Assembly (NCBI GenBank): GCA_964419605.1
Contig: CAYQQM010000117.1
Location: forward strand, 1-11,543
Origin: JABFXX01 sp964419605
GTDB lineage: Bacteria; Myxococcota_A; Polyangia; Haliangiales; Haliangiaceae
Length of the DNA stretch: 11,543 nt
Direction of reading: 5' to 3'
Part shown: piece by piece, positions 1 to 6,146 of the stretch
Layout of the letters: every line of letters starts with the position of its first letter
Position numbering within the stretch: the first letter of the stretch is position 1
Notes under the pieces: generated by a model
What the model was told of the DNA's origin: nothing
Databases searched by the model: none
Seen by the model: only the letters and a program-made list of their open reading frames with translations
Program-made: the position numbers and the translations under genes

Positions 1-377
1 TGTGCAAGAAGGGCACGATTAGCCCGCACAACCACTTCACGGCCGAGGTGTACGTGTTGAAGAAGGAAGAGGGCGGGCGGCACACGCCGTTTTTCAACGG
101 CTATCGGCCGCAGTTCTACTTCCGTACAACCGACGTAACGGGCACGGTGACGCTGCCTGCGGGAACGGAGATGGTGATGCCAGGCGACAACATCAAGATC
201 GATGTCGAGCTGGTGTCGCCGATTGCGTGCGAAGAGGGGCTGCGGTTTGCGATCCGTGAGGGTGGCAAGACGGTCGGCGCCGGCGTCGTGACCAAGATTC
301 TGGCAGAAGCGACGAAGAAGCCGGATGCGAAAGACGCGAAGGCAGATCCCAAGGCTGCCGCTCCGGCCAAGAAGTAA
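1..377 (+). CDS. tuf: Elongation factor Tu, C-terminal part (5' end outside window)
   Basis: The reading frame enters at base 3 and ends at TAA 375-377, giving the last 124 residues of EF-Tu, the GTPase that carries aminoacyl-tRNA to the ribosome. The visible part is the end of domain 2/start of domain 3 through domain 3, recognised by the near-invariant stretches GGRHTPFFNGYRPQFYFRTT and TDVTG, followed by GDN and GLRFAIREGG. EF-Tu normally stops a residue or two after the GAGVVTKI segment. Here the protein continues for about 24 residues rich in Lys, Ala, Asp and Pro, which is unusual. The gene converges on the leftward gene ending at 385, with only 7 bases between the two stop codons and no obvious terminator hairpin. 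Identity is certain; the tail is the odd part. Confidence 0.97.
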   Translation, partial: CKKGTISPHNHFTAEVYVLKKEEGGRHTPFFNGYRPQFYFRTTDVTGTVTLPAGTEMVMPGDNIKIDVELVSPIACEEGLRFAIREGGKTVGAGVVTKILAEATKKPDAKDAKADPKAAAPAKK

Positions 378-384
378 GGGCGCA

Positions 385-753
385 CTAGGGAAGGGTGAGG
401 TTGGGAATGCGGCCGTGCGCGAACGCGCCGTCGCCATTGGGGACGTAAGACGATGGGGCGCTCGCGGCGTTACCGGTGTAGCGGAATATGAGCTGATCGC
501 CGTGCTGCCATTCGATCGCAGGACTGGCCTGGTCGTACTCAAATGCCTGCGCGTCAAAAGAGCCGCTCGCCAGAGGGGTGTAGTGCTCGGTCCACGTGGA
601 GAGGTGGATGTCGGTCGAATCGCGGCGCCAGATTAGGTCGAAGGTGACGTCGACCGGCTTGACGATGATCGCGTCGAGCACAAAATGATACGTGCCGGCA
701 GGGACCGCCGCCTTTAGGGTGTACGCCGCTTCTTGGGAGCGCCCGGCCCCCAC
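385..753 (-). CDS. Beta-rich hypothetical protein (122 aa), possibly the severed C-terminal part of a lipoprotein
   Basis: The product has alternating hydrophobic strands (PAGTYHFVLDAIIV, VDVTFDLIWR, GDQLIFRYTG) and ends in NGDGAFAHGRIPNLTLP, which suggests an extracellular beta-sandwich. I recognise the general type from myxobacterial surface proteins but cannot assign a function. The only start inside the frame is GTG at 753, with no signal peptide and a GGAG directly against the start codon, too close to be a good ribosome-binding site. The frame continues upstream through TGA 763-765 into the small lipoprotein at 763-900. Either a nonsense mutation has cut one secreted lipoprotein in two, or this is a second cistron translated by coupling 9 bases after the TGA. 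A beta-sandwich without its own export signal favours the first reading, but this cannot be settled here. Confidence 0.55.
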   Translation of the reverse strand: MGAGRSQEAAYTLKAAVPAGTYHFVLDAIIVKPVDVTFDLIWRRDSTDIHLSTWTEHYTPLASGSFDAQAFEYDQASPAIEWQHGDQLIFRYTGNAASAPSSYVPNGDGAFAHGRIPNLTLP

Positions 754-762
754 TCCTGGTGC

Positions 763-900
763 TCAATAGGGTCGCGGCTCGGTTTCGGTCAGCACCACCC
801 GCGTTTCGACTTGATCGAGCGAGAGCCACAAAACGCGAGGATTCGCTTCGGGGCAGCCGGACAGCACGAGTAGGTACGCAACCAGATGAGGTCGGTTCAT
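763..900 (-). CDS. Very small lipoprotein (45 aa)
   Basis: Starts at ATG 900 and ends at TGA 765-763. Residues 1-16 form a short lipoprotein signal with the lipobox LSGC (Cys16), so the mature part would be about 30 residues anchored in the envelope. It contains LWLSLDQVETRVVLTETEP and ends in Pro-Tyr. From memory, myxobacterial lipoproteins with an LWLALDGSET-like core ending in EPPPF or EPPPY exist, which would make the TGA a genuine stop. It lies 83 bases downstream of the methyltransferase gene on the same strand and in exactly the same frame as the beta-rich gene at 385-753. No clear ribosome-binding site precedes the ATG. The alternative is that it is the N-terminal piece of a longer lipoprotein interrupted by TGA. 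Confidence 0.55.
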   Translation of the reverse strand: MNRPHLVAYLLVLSGCPEANPRVLWLSLDQVETRVVLTETEPRPY

Positions 901-983
901 AGCTGGGATCGTACCTCAAGATTCCACACAGCGGTTTGAATTTGGGGTCACGCCCGAGTTCAGTGCTTGCCGACAGGCCGCGA

Positions 984-1565
984 CTACGACGGGCCTGCGG
1001 TAAACACCGCAATAAAGTGCGTCGGAACCGGATTGGATTCCGAGACCAGCACGAGGCCAGCTTTTTTCGCGGCTGCTATCGATTTCGCGTGGCGATAGAC
1101 GCGATTCGAAATCGCGACGCGACCGGCTGGTTTGAGCGCTCGAGTTGCGGCACCCAACCATGCCGCCGGGTCGTCGAGCAAGTGGTCGACCTCGGCGAGC
1201 AAGATCGCATCGTACGATTTTGCTTCCAGGCCGGGCGCATTCGCGGCAACGACTCGAGGCTCGACTACATCCGATAGTCCGGCTGCTTTCACATGTTGTA
1301 CGAGTAGGCGCAACACCTGGCCATCGATGTCGGTTGCGACGACGCGGCCGTTGGGCGCGACTGCTCGGGCAAGGTGCACGGTCATGAGGCCTGAGCTTGC
1401 CCCGATGTCAGCGACGCGCGAGCCGGGGCCGATGCCGAGCGCTTCGACGATCTTTTCCGGCTTGCGCTCTTTGTCGAACGAAATCTGCTCGCGCCTGTAT
1501 GTGTCGCTTCCCTCGCCGGGGCGACTGCACGCTGCTACCAGGCACAACAACACGCACCAATACAT
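984..1565 (-). CDS. Putative exported (lipoprotein) class I SAM-dependent methyltransferase
   Basis: 193 aa. Residues 1-13 form a short hydrophobic signal with the lipobox VAAC (Cys13). After a linker comes a Rossmann-type class I methyltransferase fold: motif I RVADIGASSGLMT (about residues 49-61), the acidic end of strand 2 in VVATDID, the strand-4 region SYDAILLAEVDHLL, and a PAGRVAISN strand. Motif I has Ser where many members have a second Gly, but the pattern is still acceptable for S-adenosylmethionine binding. The N-terminus has no positive charge; the upstream frame continues through CGT and CGG codons to a TGA without ATG, GTG or TTG, so ATG 1565 is the only conventional start. The substrate is unknown. 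SAM is a cytoplasmic cofactor, so an exported enzyme is puzzling, although proteins with this arrangement are known in Proteobacteria. Confidence 0.8.
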   Translation of the reverse strand: MYWCVLLCLVAACSRPGEGSDTYRREQISFDKERKPEKIVEALGIGPGSRVADIGASSGLMTVHLARAVAPNGRVVATDIDGQVLRLLVQHVKAAGLSDVVEPRVVAANAPGLEAKSYDAILLAEVDHLLDDPAAWLGAATRALKPAGRVAISNRVYRHAKSIAAAKKAGLVLVSESNPVPTHFIAVFTAGPS

Positions 1566-1664
1566 GGCGCAGAAGAGTAGCCGAAAACGCGGGTGCTGCG
1601 TTCAACATCCCGTTTCGGTCAATACGGCGCGTGCACCGGCGAGGGGTGATGATATAAAAAATCT

Positions 1665-1682
1665 AAGTAAATTCATTTACTT
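1665..1682. promoter_or_regulatory. 18-bp palindrome, likely repressor/activator operator
   Basis: Two 8-base arms, AAGTAAAT (1665-1672) and ATTTACTT (1675-1682), are perfect reverse complements around a 2-base centre. This size suits a dimeric helix-turn-helix regulator. It sits in an unusually AT-rich stretch (about 1650-1740) between the divergent genes at 1565 and 1741, just downstream of a TATAAA at 1653-1658, so it could control the rightward operon, the leftward one, or both. The binding protein is unknown and not obviously encoded in the window. Confidence 0.45.
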
Positions 1683-1718
1683 GAAGGACAAGTGAGATTC
1701 CGCTTGCATTTTGTGAAA

Positions 1719-1735
1719 TTGAAATCTACTTTCAA
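1719..1735. promoter_or_regulatory. Inverted repeat TTGAAA-N5-TTTCAA next to the start of the 1741 gene
   Basis: Perfect 6-base arms (1719-1724 and 1730-1735) with a 5-base spacer end five bases before ATG 1741, exactly where a ribosome-binding site would be expected. No Shine-Dalgarno sequence is present. It could be a second operator or a weak RNA hairpin affecting initiation. The composition is AT-rich, so a chance match is possible. Confidence 0.3.
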
Positions 1736-1740
1736 AATCA

Positions 1741-2469
1741 ATGAATCGCGGTTTCTTCGTGGCTATCTCGCTGACCTCCTCCCTGGCATACGCCGACCGC
1801 AGGTCGTTCACGTACACCTATGAATATGCGACCACGCCAAAGGGTCAGACCGAGGTGGAGCTGTGGCACACCCAGTCTCGCGATACCTGGAAGTCCTCTT
1901 CGCCCCAGCGGTTCGAGCAGATCCTTGAGATCGAACACGGCATTACCGATCGCTGGGATGCTGCGATGTATACCGTGTTCAAGCAAGTCGCCTCCCCCGA
2001 TGCTGCTCAAGCGCGGTCGTTTGGCCTAGACGCGGTAAAACTTGAATCGCGCTATCGGTTTGCAGAGCGCGGCGAGTGGCCGGTGGACACCGTCGCCTAC
2101 TTCGAGGTCGCGAAGGACTTCGGCAAGGGGGTATACGAACTCGAGGCCAAAGCGATCGCTGCACGGGATTTCGACCGCCTTACGGTGGCGGCGAACCTCA
2201 TCGGCGAGGTGGAAGTTGGCCGCGATGTGGCCGAGACCGAGCTGGAGCTGGGGTTTGCGGCAGGCGCCACGTATGAGCTGTCTCCGGCGCTTCGATTGGG
2301 CGCTGAAACCTGGGGCGGGTATGGCGAGGGGGAAACTCGCGTCGTAGTTGGCCCGGCGCTATCCCTAGCGCCTTCCTCTCGGTTTTGGTTGGCGTTAACC
2401 ACCGGGTTGGGAGTGACCGAGATTTCTGACAAGTTGACAGGGCGACTGATCATGGGGTTCGCGCTTTGA
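1741..2469 (+). CDS. Exported outer-membrane beta-barrel-like protein
   Basis: 242 aa with a Sec signal peptide (residues 1-18, cleavage expected after SLAYA, before Asp19). The mature part is built of amphipathic strands separated by turns: FTYTYEYATTPKGQTEVELW near the N-terminus, then ITDRWDAAMYTVFKQ, LESRYRFAERGEW, VAYFEVAKDF, AGATYELSPALRLGAETWGGYG and a final WLALTTGLGV...LIMGFAL. Closing on an aromatic/hydrophobic strand and the short strand-turn periodicity are typical of outer-membrane beta-barrels, and the TPKG(E/Q)TEVELW opening resembles transporter-like barrels. No ligand can be inferred. The stop codon overlaps the start of the cytochrome gene by 3 bases, so the two are translationally coupled and probably act together. 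The AT-rich, palindrome-containing promoter region lies directly upstream. Confidence 0.7.
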   Translation: MNRGFFVAISLTSSLAYADRRSFTYTYEYATTPKGQTEVELWHTQSRDTWKSSSPQRFEQILEIEHGITDRWDAAMYTVFKQVASPDAAQARSFGLDAVKLESRYRFAERGEWPVDTVAYFEVAKDFGKGVYELEAKAIAARDFDRLTVAANLIGEVEVGRDVAETELELGFAAGATYELSPALRLGAETWGGYGEGETRVVVGPALSLAPSSRFWLALTTGLGVTEISDKLTGRLIMGFAL

Positions 2470-2756
2470 AGCGATTCGCGGTCGTCTTGATCGCCGTGGG
2501 GTGCATGCGTGCCATGCCCCCGATAGCCACGCCCCACGACGCGGAGCGGGCGCGGGTTGCCCTTGCGGAACTGGAGCGAGGTCGAACGCTTTTGGTTCAG
2601 AAGTGCAGCGGTAGCTGTCATCGAGTACCGATGCCCACTGACCACGCGCCATCGGAGTGGCCCGCAAAACTGGTGGAGATGTCCGAGCGCGCAGGTATTG
2701 GACTCGAGGAGCAGCGGCTGATTGAGCGCTACCTTGTTACAATGGCGGCGCGCTAG
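2466..2756 (+). CDS. Small lipoprotein c-type cytochrome with CX3CH haem site
   Basis: 96 aa from TTG 2466, which overlaps the previous gene's TGA (sequence TTGA). Residues 1-13 look like a lipoprotein signal (MKRFAVVLIAVGC, Cys13), so the protein would sit on a membrane facing the periplasm or surface. The core is LLVQKCSGSCHRVP followed by HAPSEWPAKLVEMSERAGI and a helix EEQRLIERYL. This matches small monohaem cytochromes of the type with xKCGxCH, TPxEWPxxxxxMxxxAxL and a C-terminal helix, in which the Met in the EM segment is the likely sixth haem ligand. The haem motif here has three residues between the cysteines instead of two. A palindrome CGCGCTAGCGCG (2749-2760) straddles the stop and is followed by ATTTT, a weak terminator candidate. 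The role is probably electron transfer linked to the overlapping beta-barrel gene, which is an inference. Confidence 0.7.
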   Translation: MKRFAVVLIAVGCMRAMPPIATPHDAERARVALAELERGRTLLVQKCSGSCHRVPMPTDHAPSEWPAKLVEMSERAGIGLEEQRLIERYLVTMAAR

Positions 2757-2819
2757 CGCGGATTTTGCGGTCGTCTTTTGGGGCTTGGCCGTGGCCCGCA
2801 TGTTGAATACACTACGGGG

Positions 2820-4265
2820 ATGGGCTCGAAGCAGCGTCGATTCAGCTACTTCGGGCGCCAGATCCGGGGCCTGGGGACCTCGGTATTGGGAGTGATCTGC
2901 GCCGGGTGCATCGACGCAGCGCCGGAGGAAGCCGGCACTGGCGAAATTCCCAAGTATTCACCTAATCTTACGATGGCTCGGATGGAGCTGGATGCGCCTT
3001 CCGCTGACGGGGTGCTGACCGCGGGGGTTTGCTCGTCGGGCACCTATCGCTGTTTGGCTCACATTCACGCGACGCCTGCTGGCTTTGCGCGACCCTTTGC
3101 TACCCCGGCGGGCTTCGGCGCAGCCGATCTGCAGGCCGCGTACAAGGTTCCTTCGAACCTGGGTGTGGCTCCAACGATAGCGATTGTGGTCGCTTATGGG
3201 TATCCCGAACTCGAGGCCGACCTTGCCGTGTATCGAACGCAATATGGGCTACCGGCATGTACGACCGCGAGTGGCTGTCTGAAGATCGTGAACCAGACCG
3301 GTGCGACCTCTCCACTCCCAGCGCCTCCGCCGCCCACGGATGACTGGACGCTCGAAACTGCGCTCGATGTCGACATGGCGAGTGCCGCGTGTCCAAAGTG
3401 CAAACTGCTGGTGGTACAGGCGAACGATAACCTCGGTAACGGGCTGTTCGTTGGCCAAAGCGCGGCCGCGAATCTGGGTGCGAATGTGATAAGCAATAGC
3501 TGGGGAGGGCCCGAACAGCCGGGGCAATCGCTGGCCGCATTTGAAGCTGCGCTCAGCAATTCAGGTATCGCTACGTTCGCGGCTGCCGGTGACAACGGAT
3601 ACAACGACGCAGGCAGGGGACCTGACTATCCCGCTACATCAGCCAAGGTGATCGCGGTGGGCGGCACCACGCTGGCCAAGGACCAAAGCGCGCGGGGCTA
3701 TTCCGAGACGGCGTGGGCCAATGGTGGAAGTGCGTGCAGTCTCTCGATTCCCAAGCCGGCGTACCAAACCAACACCGGGTGTAACTTCAAAGCGACTGTA
3801 GATGTCGCGGCCGTTGGCAACCCGCAAACCGGCGTTGCGGTTTACAACTCGCGCAACGGCGGGTGGCAGATCCTCGGCGGAACCAGCGCAGCATCGCCGT
3901 TTGTTGCCGGGCTGTTCGCAGCCACCGGCAATGCCAGCAAGGTCTCCGGCGAGTTTCTGAAAGCCAATGGCGGCAGGTTTTTCGACGTGACTTCTGGCAG
4001 CAACGGAACCTGTTCCTCGCCGATCTTGTGCACCGCCGGGGTAGGTTGGGACGGGCCGACCGGCTACGGGACGCCCAACGCCAGCGCGTTCATCTCTCCG
4101 AACGCAGTTTCGCCTGGCGACAACGACGTCTTGAATACCCGGGATGTGATCGGCGGTTGTGCGATCGGCGGCGCGCAATCCAGGCTCGCAACGGTGTTCG
4201 TCCTCATTGCGCTCATCGGAAGAGGGCGGCGTCGTCCTGGAGCGCGGCCTCGGACTTTTTCCTGA
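2820..4265 (+). CDS. Sedolisin family (S53) serine-carboxyl peptidase with MYXO-CTERM-like tail
   Basis: 481 aa from ATG 2820; an in-frame TTG at 2778 would add 14 residues with no signal character. Residues 1-30 are a charged N-region plus hydrophobic core ending in ICAGC, either a lipobox (Cys30) or a Sec site. The catalytic domain runs from about 103 to 425 with the full sedolisin set: Glu179 and Asp183 (TLETALD), oxyanion Asp258 (AAAGDNG) and nucleophile Ser356 (GGTSAASP). Asp389, Gly407, Gly409 and Asp411 match the family's calcium site in spacing. Sedolisins are usually made with a propeptide of roughly 150-200 residues; here only about 70 lie between the signal and the catalytic domain. 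The C-terminus has Gly-Gly-Cys (445-447), a hydrophobic helix (about 456-466) and an RGRRR cluster, the architecture of MYXO-CTERM sorting tails processed by myxosortase. It is probably a secreted or surface endopeptidase active at acid pH, as the family is. Confidence 0.92.
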   Translation: MGSKQRRFSYFGRQIRGLGTSVLGVICAGCIDAAPEEAGTGEIPKYSPNLTMARMELDAPSADGVLTAGVCSSGTYRCLAHIHATPAGFARPFATPAGFGAADLQAAYKVPSNLGVAPTIAIVVAYGYPELEADLAVYRTQYGLPACTTASGCLKIVNQTGATSPLPAPPPPTDDWTLETALDVDMASAACPKCKLLVVQANDNLGNGLFVGQSAAANLGANVISNSWGGPEQPGQSLAAFEAALSNSGIATFAAAGDNGYNDAGRGPDYPATSAKVIAVGGTTLAKDQSARGYSETAWANGGSACSLSIPKPAYQTNTGCNFKATVDVAAVGNPQTGVAVYNSRNGGWQILGGTSAASPFVAGLFAATGNASKVSGEFLKANGGRFFDVTSGSNGTCSSPILCTAGVGWDGPTGYGTPNASAFISPNAVSPGDNDVLNTRDVIGGCAIGGAQSRLATVFVLIALIGRGRRRPGARPRTFS

Positions 4266-4282
4266 GACAGGGCGTGCTCTGC

Positions 4283-4297
4283 GCCTCATATTGAGGC
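4283..4297 (+). terminator. Small hairpin after the sedolisin gene, possible terminator
   Basis: GCCTCA (4283-4288) and TGAGGC (4292-4297) form a 6-bp stem with a 3-base loop, followed by ACTTCTTGT, which is only partly T-rich. A second hairpin (CGGC/GCCG, 4307-4320) follows. They lie between converging transcription units, where termination from both sides is expected, but the uridine tract is poor. Confidence 0.3.
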
Positions 4298-4334
4298 ACT
4301 TCTTGTCGGCCATGTAGCCGAAAAGACGAGTGCG

Positions 4335-4499
4335 TTACAGCGACATGTCGAGGATCGAATCGATCGGCGCAGCATCTGTGAACTCAGACGGGTCCGCGCC
4401 GGCGGCCTTCATTTCCCGAACGATGCAGCCGACAGCAAAGAACTCGACAGGAACGATCGGCGATTCTTGAAACTCTTGAAACGGCTCGAGTGGCTTAGG
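4335..4499 (-). pseudogene. Remnant 3' end of a second DUF1501 gene
   Basis: The leftward frame ending at TAA 4337-4335 encodes KAAGADPSEFTDAAPIDSIL then DMSL, nearly identical to the C-terminus of the intact DUF1501 protein at 6147-7556 (KAAGGDPSEFTNAAPVDAIL then DMSL). Similarity covers only about the last 30 residues; further upstream there is no DUF1501 sequence and no convincing start codon. The frame is in phase with the preceding CxxCH gene, separated only by that gene's TAG (4500-4502), so readthrough or loss of that stop would add 54 residues. The simplest reading is that a duplicated DUF1501 gene was mostly deleted, leaving its tail beside the CxxCH gene. A short near-tandem repeat (CTTGAAAC twice, about 4465-4482) lies close to where homology fades and could mark the deletion point. 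Confidence 0.75.
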
Positions 4500-5429
4500 C
4501 TAGCGAGCGCAATATTGGGGCGAGAGGATGATGTCCTTGATGAGGGCGTGGGGTTTGAATTCGGCGCTCAGCCAGGCCTTTTCCGCACGGCGATAAAACG
4601 AGGTTTCATTTTTGCCGATGCCGCGGCCCCACAGAAGTCTGTAAAAGGTTTGCACCGCCTGGGCGCGCCATTCGACGGACTCGGCCAGGATTTGTCCCAA
4701 CTCGGTGATTGAGGATCCCGACTTGCCGAGGAACGTCTTGGGAGCTCCGGGGGTGCAACCGGCGACGGGGAGGCCCTTGTCGTCGTAGCAGTCGTGGAAC
4801 GAGGCGACATTGTCGACGCCATACAGGGGGCTGACATGGCAACTTGCACAGGCGGGGTTGCTGGCGAGCCCGCCGCGACTAGCGTCGACTCCGACGGGAA
4901 TCTCGGAGACCGGCTGCAACACAATCCCGGCTAGGCCCTTGAGGACTTGACCGGACCAATTGCGGAATTCAATTCCACTGTAAGCGGAGAGGTAGGTCTG
5001 GGTGGTCAAGATGCCCGAGGCGACCCCCGTGGCGGGAATCACCTTGCCCGTGGCATCCACGGTGTAGTTGCCGATGACCATGTCGCGGTAGTCGAGGTTG
5101 TTGACCACGAGGTGGCGTGCGATGCGCGCGGGTTCTTCTTTATCGGCGTTGTCCGGAACCTTTGCGGTGGGCGGAAATGCGCCGCGATAGACATCAAACA
5201 CGACTTGAGCAAATGCAGGGCTCGCCAAGTACTTGTCGACAAAAGTTTCTAGCGAGGTGCCCGAGGCCAGAGCGGCGAGGTCCTCCTCCGAGGGAGCACC
5301 GTTGGTCAAGTCGAGCGCGACTTTTCGCAGGCACGCGATGTCCGAAATTTTGGTCGGGACGGGGTCCGCGAAGGCAGCGGCAGAAGCGAGCAACGCGGCG
5401 ATGGACGTAGGGACGAGGGCGGTCTTCAT
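4500..5429 (-). CDS. Exported haem-c (CxxCH) protein, DUF1549/DUF1585-like
   Basis: 309 aa. ATG 5429 is preferred over upstream starts because an AAGGAG ribosome-binding site (5437-5442) sits 7 bases before it and a clean Sec signal peptide (residues 1-21, AAAFA) follows. Residues 30-90 (ACLRKVALDLTNGAPSEEDL, then VDKYLASPAFAQ) resemble the DUF1549-type segment of Planctomycetes/myxobacterial exported cytochromes. CASCH at 194-198 is a covalent haem-c site. The C-terminal part (FYRLLWGRGI, then IKDIILSPQY) resembles the DUF1585-like end of the same family. Such proteins are typically partners of DUF1501 proteins, and one is encoded two genes upstream. The gene starts 11 bases after the preceding lipoprotein's stop, so they are co-translated. 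The substrate is unknown; an oxidative or hydrolytic role on large polymers in the envelope is only a family-based guess. Confidence 0.8.
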   Translation of the reverse strand: MKTALVPTSIAALLASAAAFADPVPTKISDIACLRKVALDLTNGAPSEEDLAALASGTSLETFVDKYLASPAFAQVVFDVYRGAFPPTAKVPDNADKEEPARIARHLVVNNLDYRDMVIGNYTVDATGKVIPATGVASGILTTQTYLSAYSGIEFRNWSGQVLKGLAGIVLQPVSEIPVGVDASRGGLASNPACASCHVSPLYGVDNVASFHDCYDDKGLPVAGCTPGAPKTFLGKSGSSITELGQILAESVEWRAQAVQTFYRLLWGRGIGKNETSFYRRAEKAWLSAEFKPHALIKDIILSPQYCAR

Positions 5430-5440
5430 GGCCGTTCTCC

Positions 5441-6091
5441 TTAGTACGCTAGAAAGCGCATGCTCGAGAGGTAGGCAGCGCACAGGCTGCCCCAAGCTTC
5501 GGCGGGGGTAGCCCCGGCCGCGATGATATCGACGAGAGCTTTCGTAGAGGCTTCGATCTCGCTTGAACTTGGCGGCTCGAGGAAGAATTTGGTGAAAATT
5601 TTCGCGATCTGTTCAGTGACCTTTGCGTCGTCGGCGGCGATGGCAGCGGTTGGCGTGATCGACGAGAACAGCGCAGGGGTCGCGGTCTCTTTCTTGACCA
5701 TCGAGCCACAGACCGAGAATGCGATTTTTCGCCACGTGAGGATCTTGGTAGCAGTAGGAGTGCGGTCTTCTTGGAAGGTTGTTTTGAAATCCGGGGCGCC
5801 AAACACGACGCGATTTTCCGCCCAGCCTTCGTAGGCGATGGACGTCGCGCGAAGAACTTCGGATTGCATCTGGGCAAAGTTGAGCATCTTTAGGTTATTG
5901 CCCGCGTGGACCGAAGCGAGTTCCCAGCCATCGGAGATGATGTTGGTCTCGCCGCCAGCGCTTGCGCCGATGACTGGCTCGTTATCTGCTTGCGAATCGC
6001 CACCTCCTCCTCCGACGGTGCATCCGCCGACGAGGGAAAGGCATGCCGCAGTTAGAATCTTGAAGTGAGCGATGTTGCATGACTTGGCCAT
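5441..6091 (-). CDS. Lipoprotein of the DUF1501/haem-c operon
   Basis: 216 aa from ATG 6091, supported by a GGAG seven bases upstream; earlier in-frame starts overlap the DUF1501 gene and lack signal character. Residues 1-24 form a lipoprotein signal ending SLVGGC (Cys24), followed by a Gly-rich linker. The middle holds LNFAQMQSEVLRATSIAYEG and ILTWRKIAFSVCGSM. The C-terminal 60 residues (IAKIFTKFFLEPPSSSEIEA, then AWGSLCAAYLSSMRFLAY) have the rhythm of the DUF1592/DUF1595-like segments in large exported Planctomycetes-type cytochromes (a helix with PxxxE, then an AW...L..SPRFLY end). I infer that this protein and the next one together represent a split, compact version of that architecture. 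It is located between the Tat-exported DUF1501 gene and the CxxCH gene, 55 bases from the former. Confidence 0.65.
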   Translation of the reverse strand: MAKSCNIAHFKILTAACLSLVGGCTVGGGGGDSQADNEPVIGASAGGETNIISDGWELASVHAGNNLKMLNFAQMQSEVLRATSIAYEGWAENRVVFGAPDFKTTFQEDRTPTATKILTWRKIAFSVCGSMVKKETATPALFSSITPTAAIAADDAKVTEQIAKIFTKFFLEPPSSSEIEASTKALVDIIAAGATPAEAWGSLCAAYLSSMRFLAY

Positions 6092-6146
6092 AGTGTCTCC
6101 AGAGTCAATCTGTTGGATGTCTGTTGTTCTCTGCATGCATCCTCCC

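Noticed and set aside
763..765. Selenocysteine at the in-frame TGA
   Set aside because: No redox context, no visible SECIS-like hairpin directly downstream and no related selenoprotein; a nonsense codon or true stop is simpler.
2749..2760. Palindrome CGCGCTAGCGCG followed by ATTTT after the cytochrome gene as a terminator
   Set aside because: With a realistic loop only four base pairs remain and the T tract is short; it also overlaps codons. Not listed as a feature.
2097..2801. 234-codon leftward open frame opposite the barrel and cytochrome genes
   Set aside because: No motif and no start signals; the plus-strand genes have signal peptides and a haem site.
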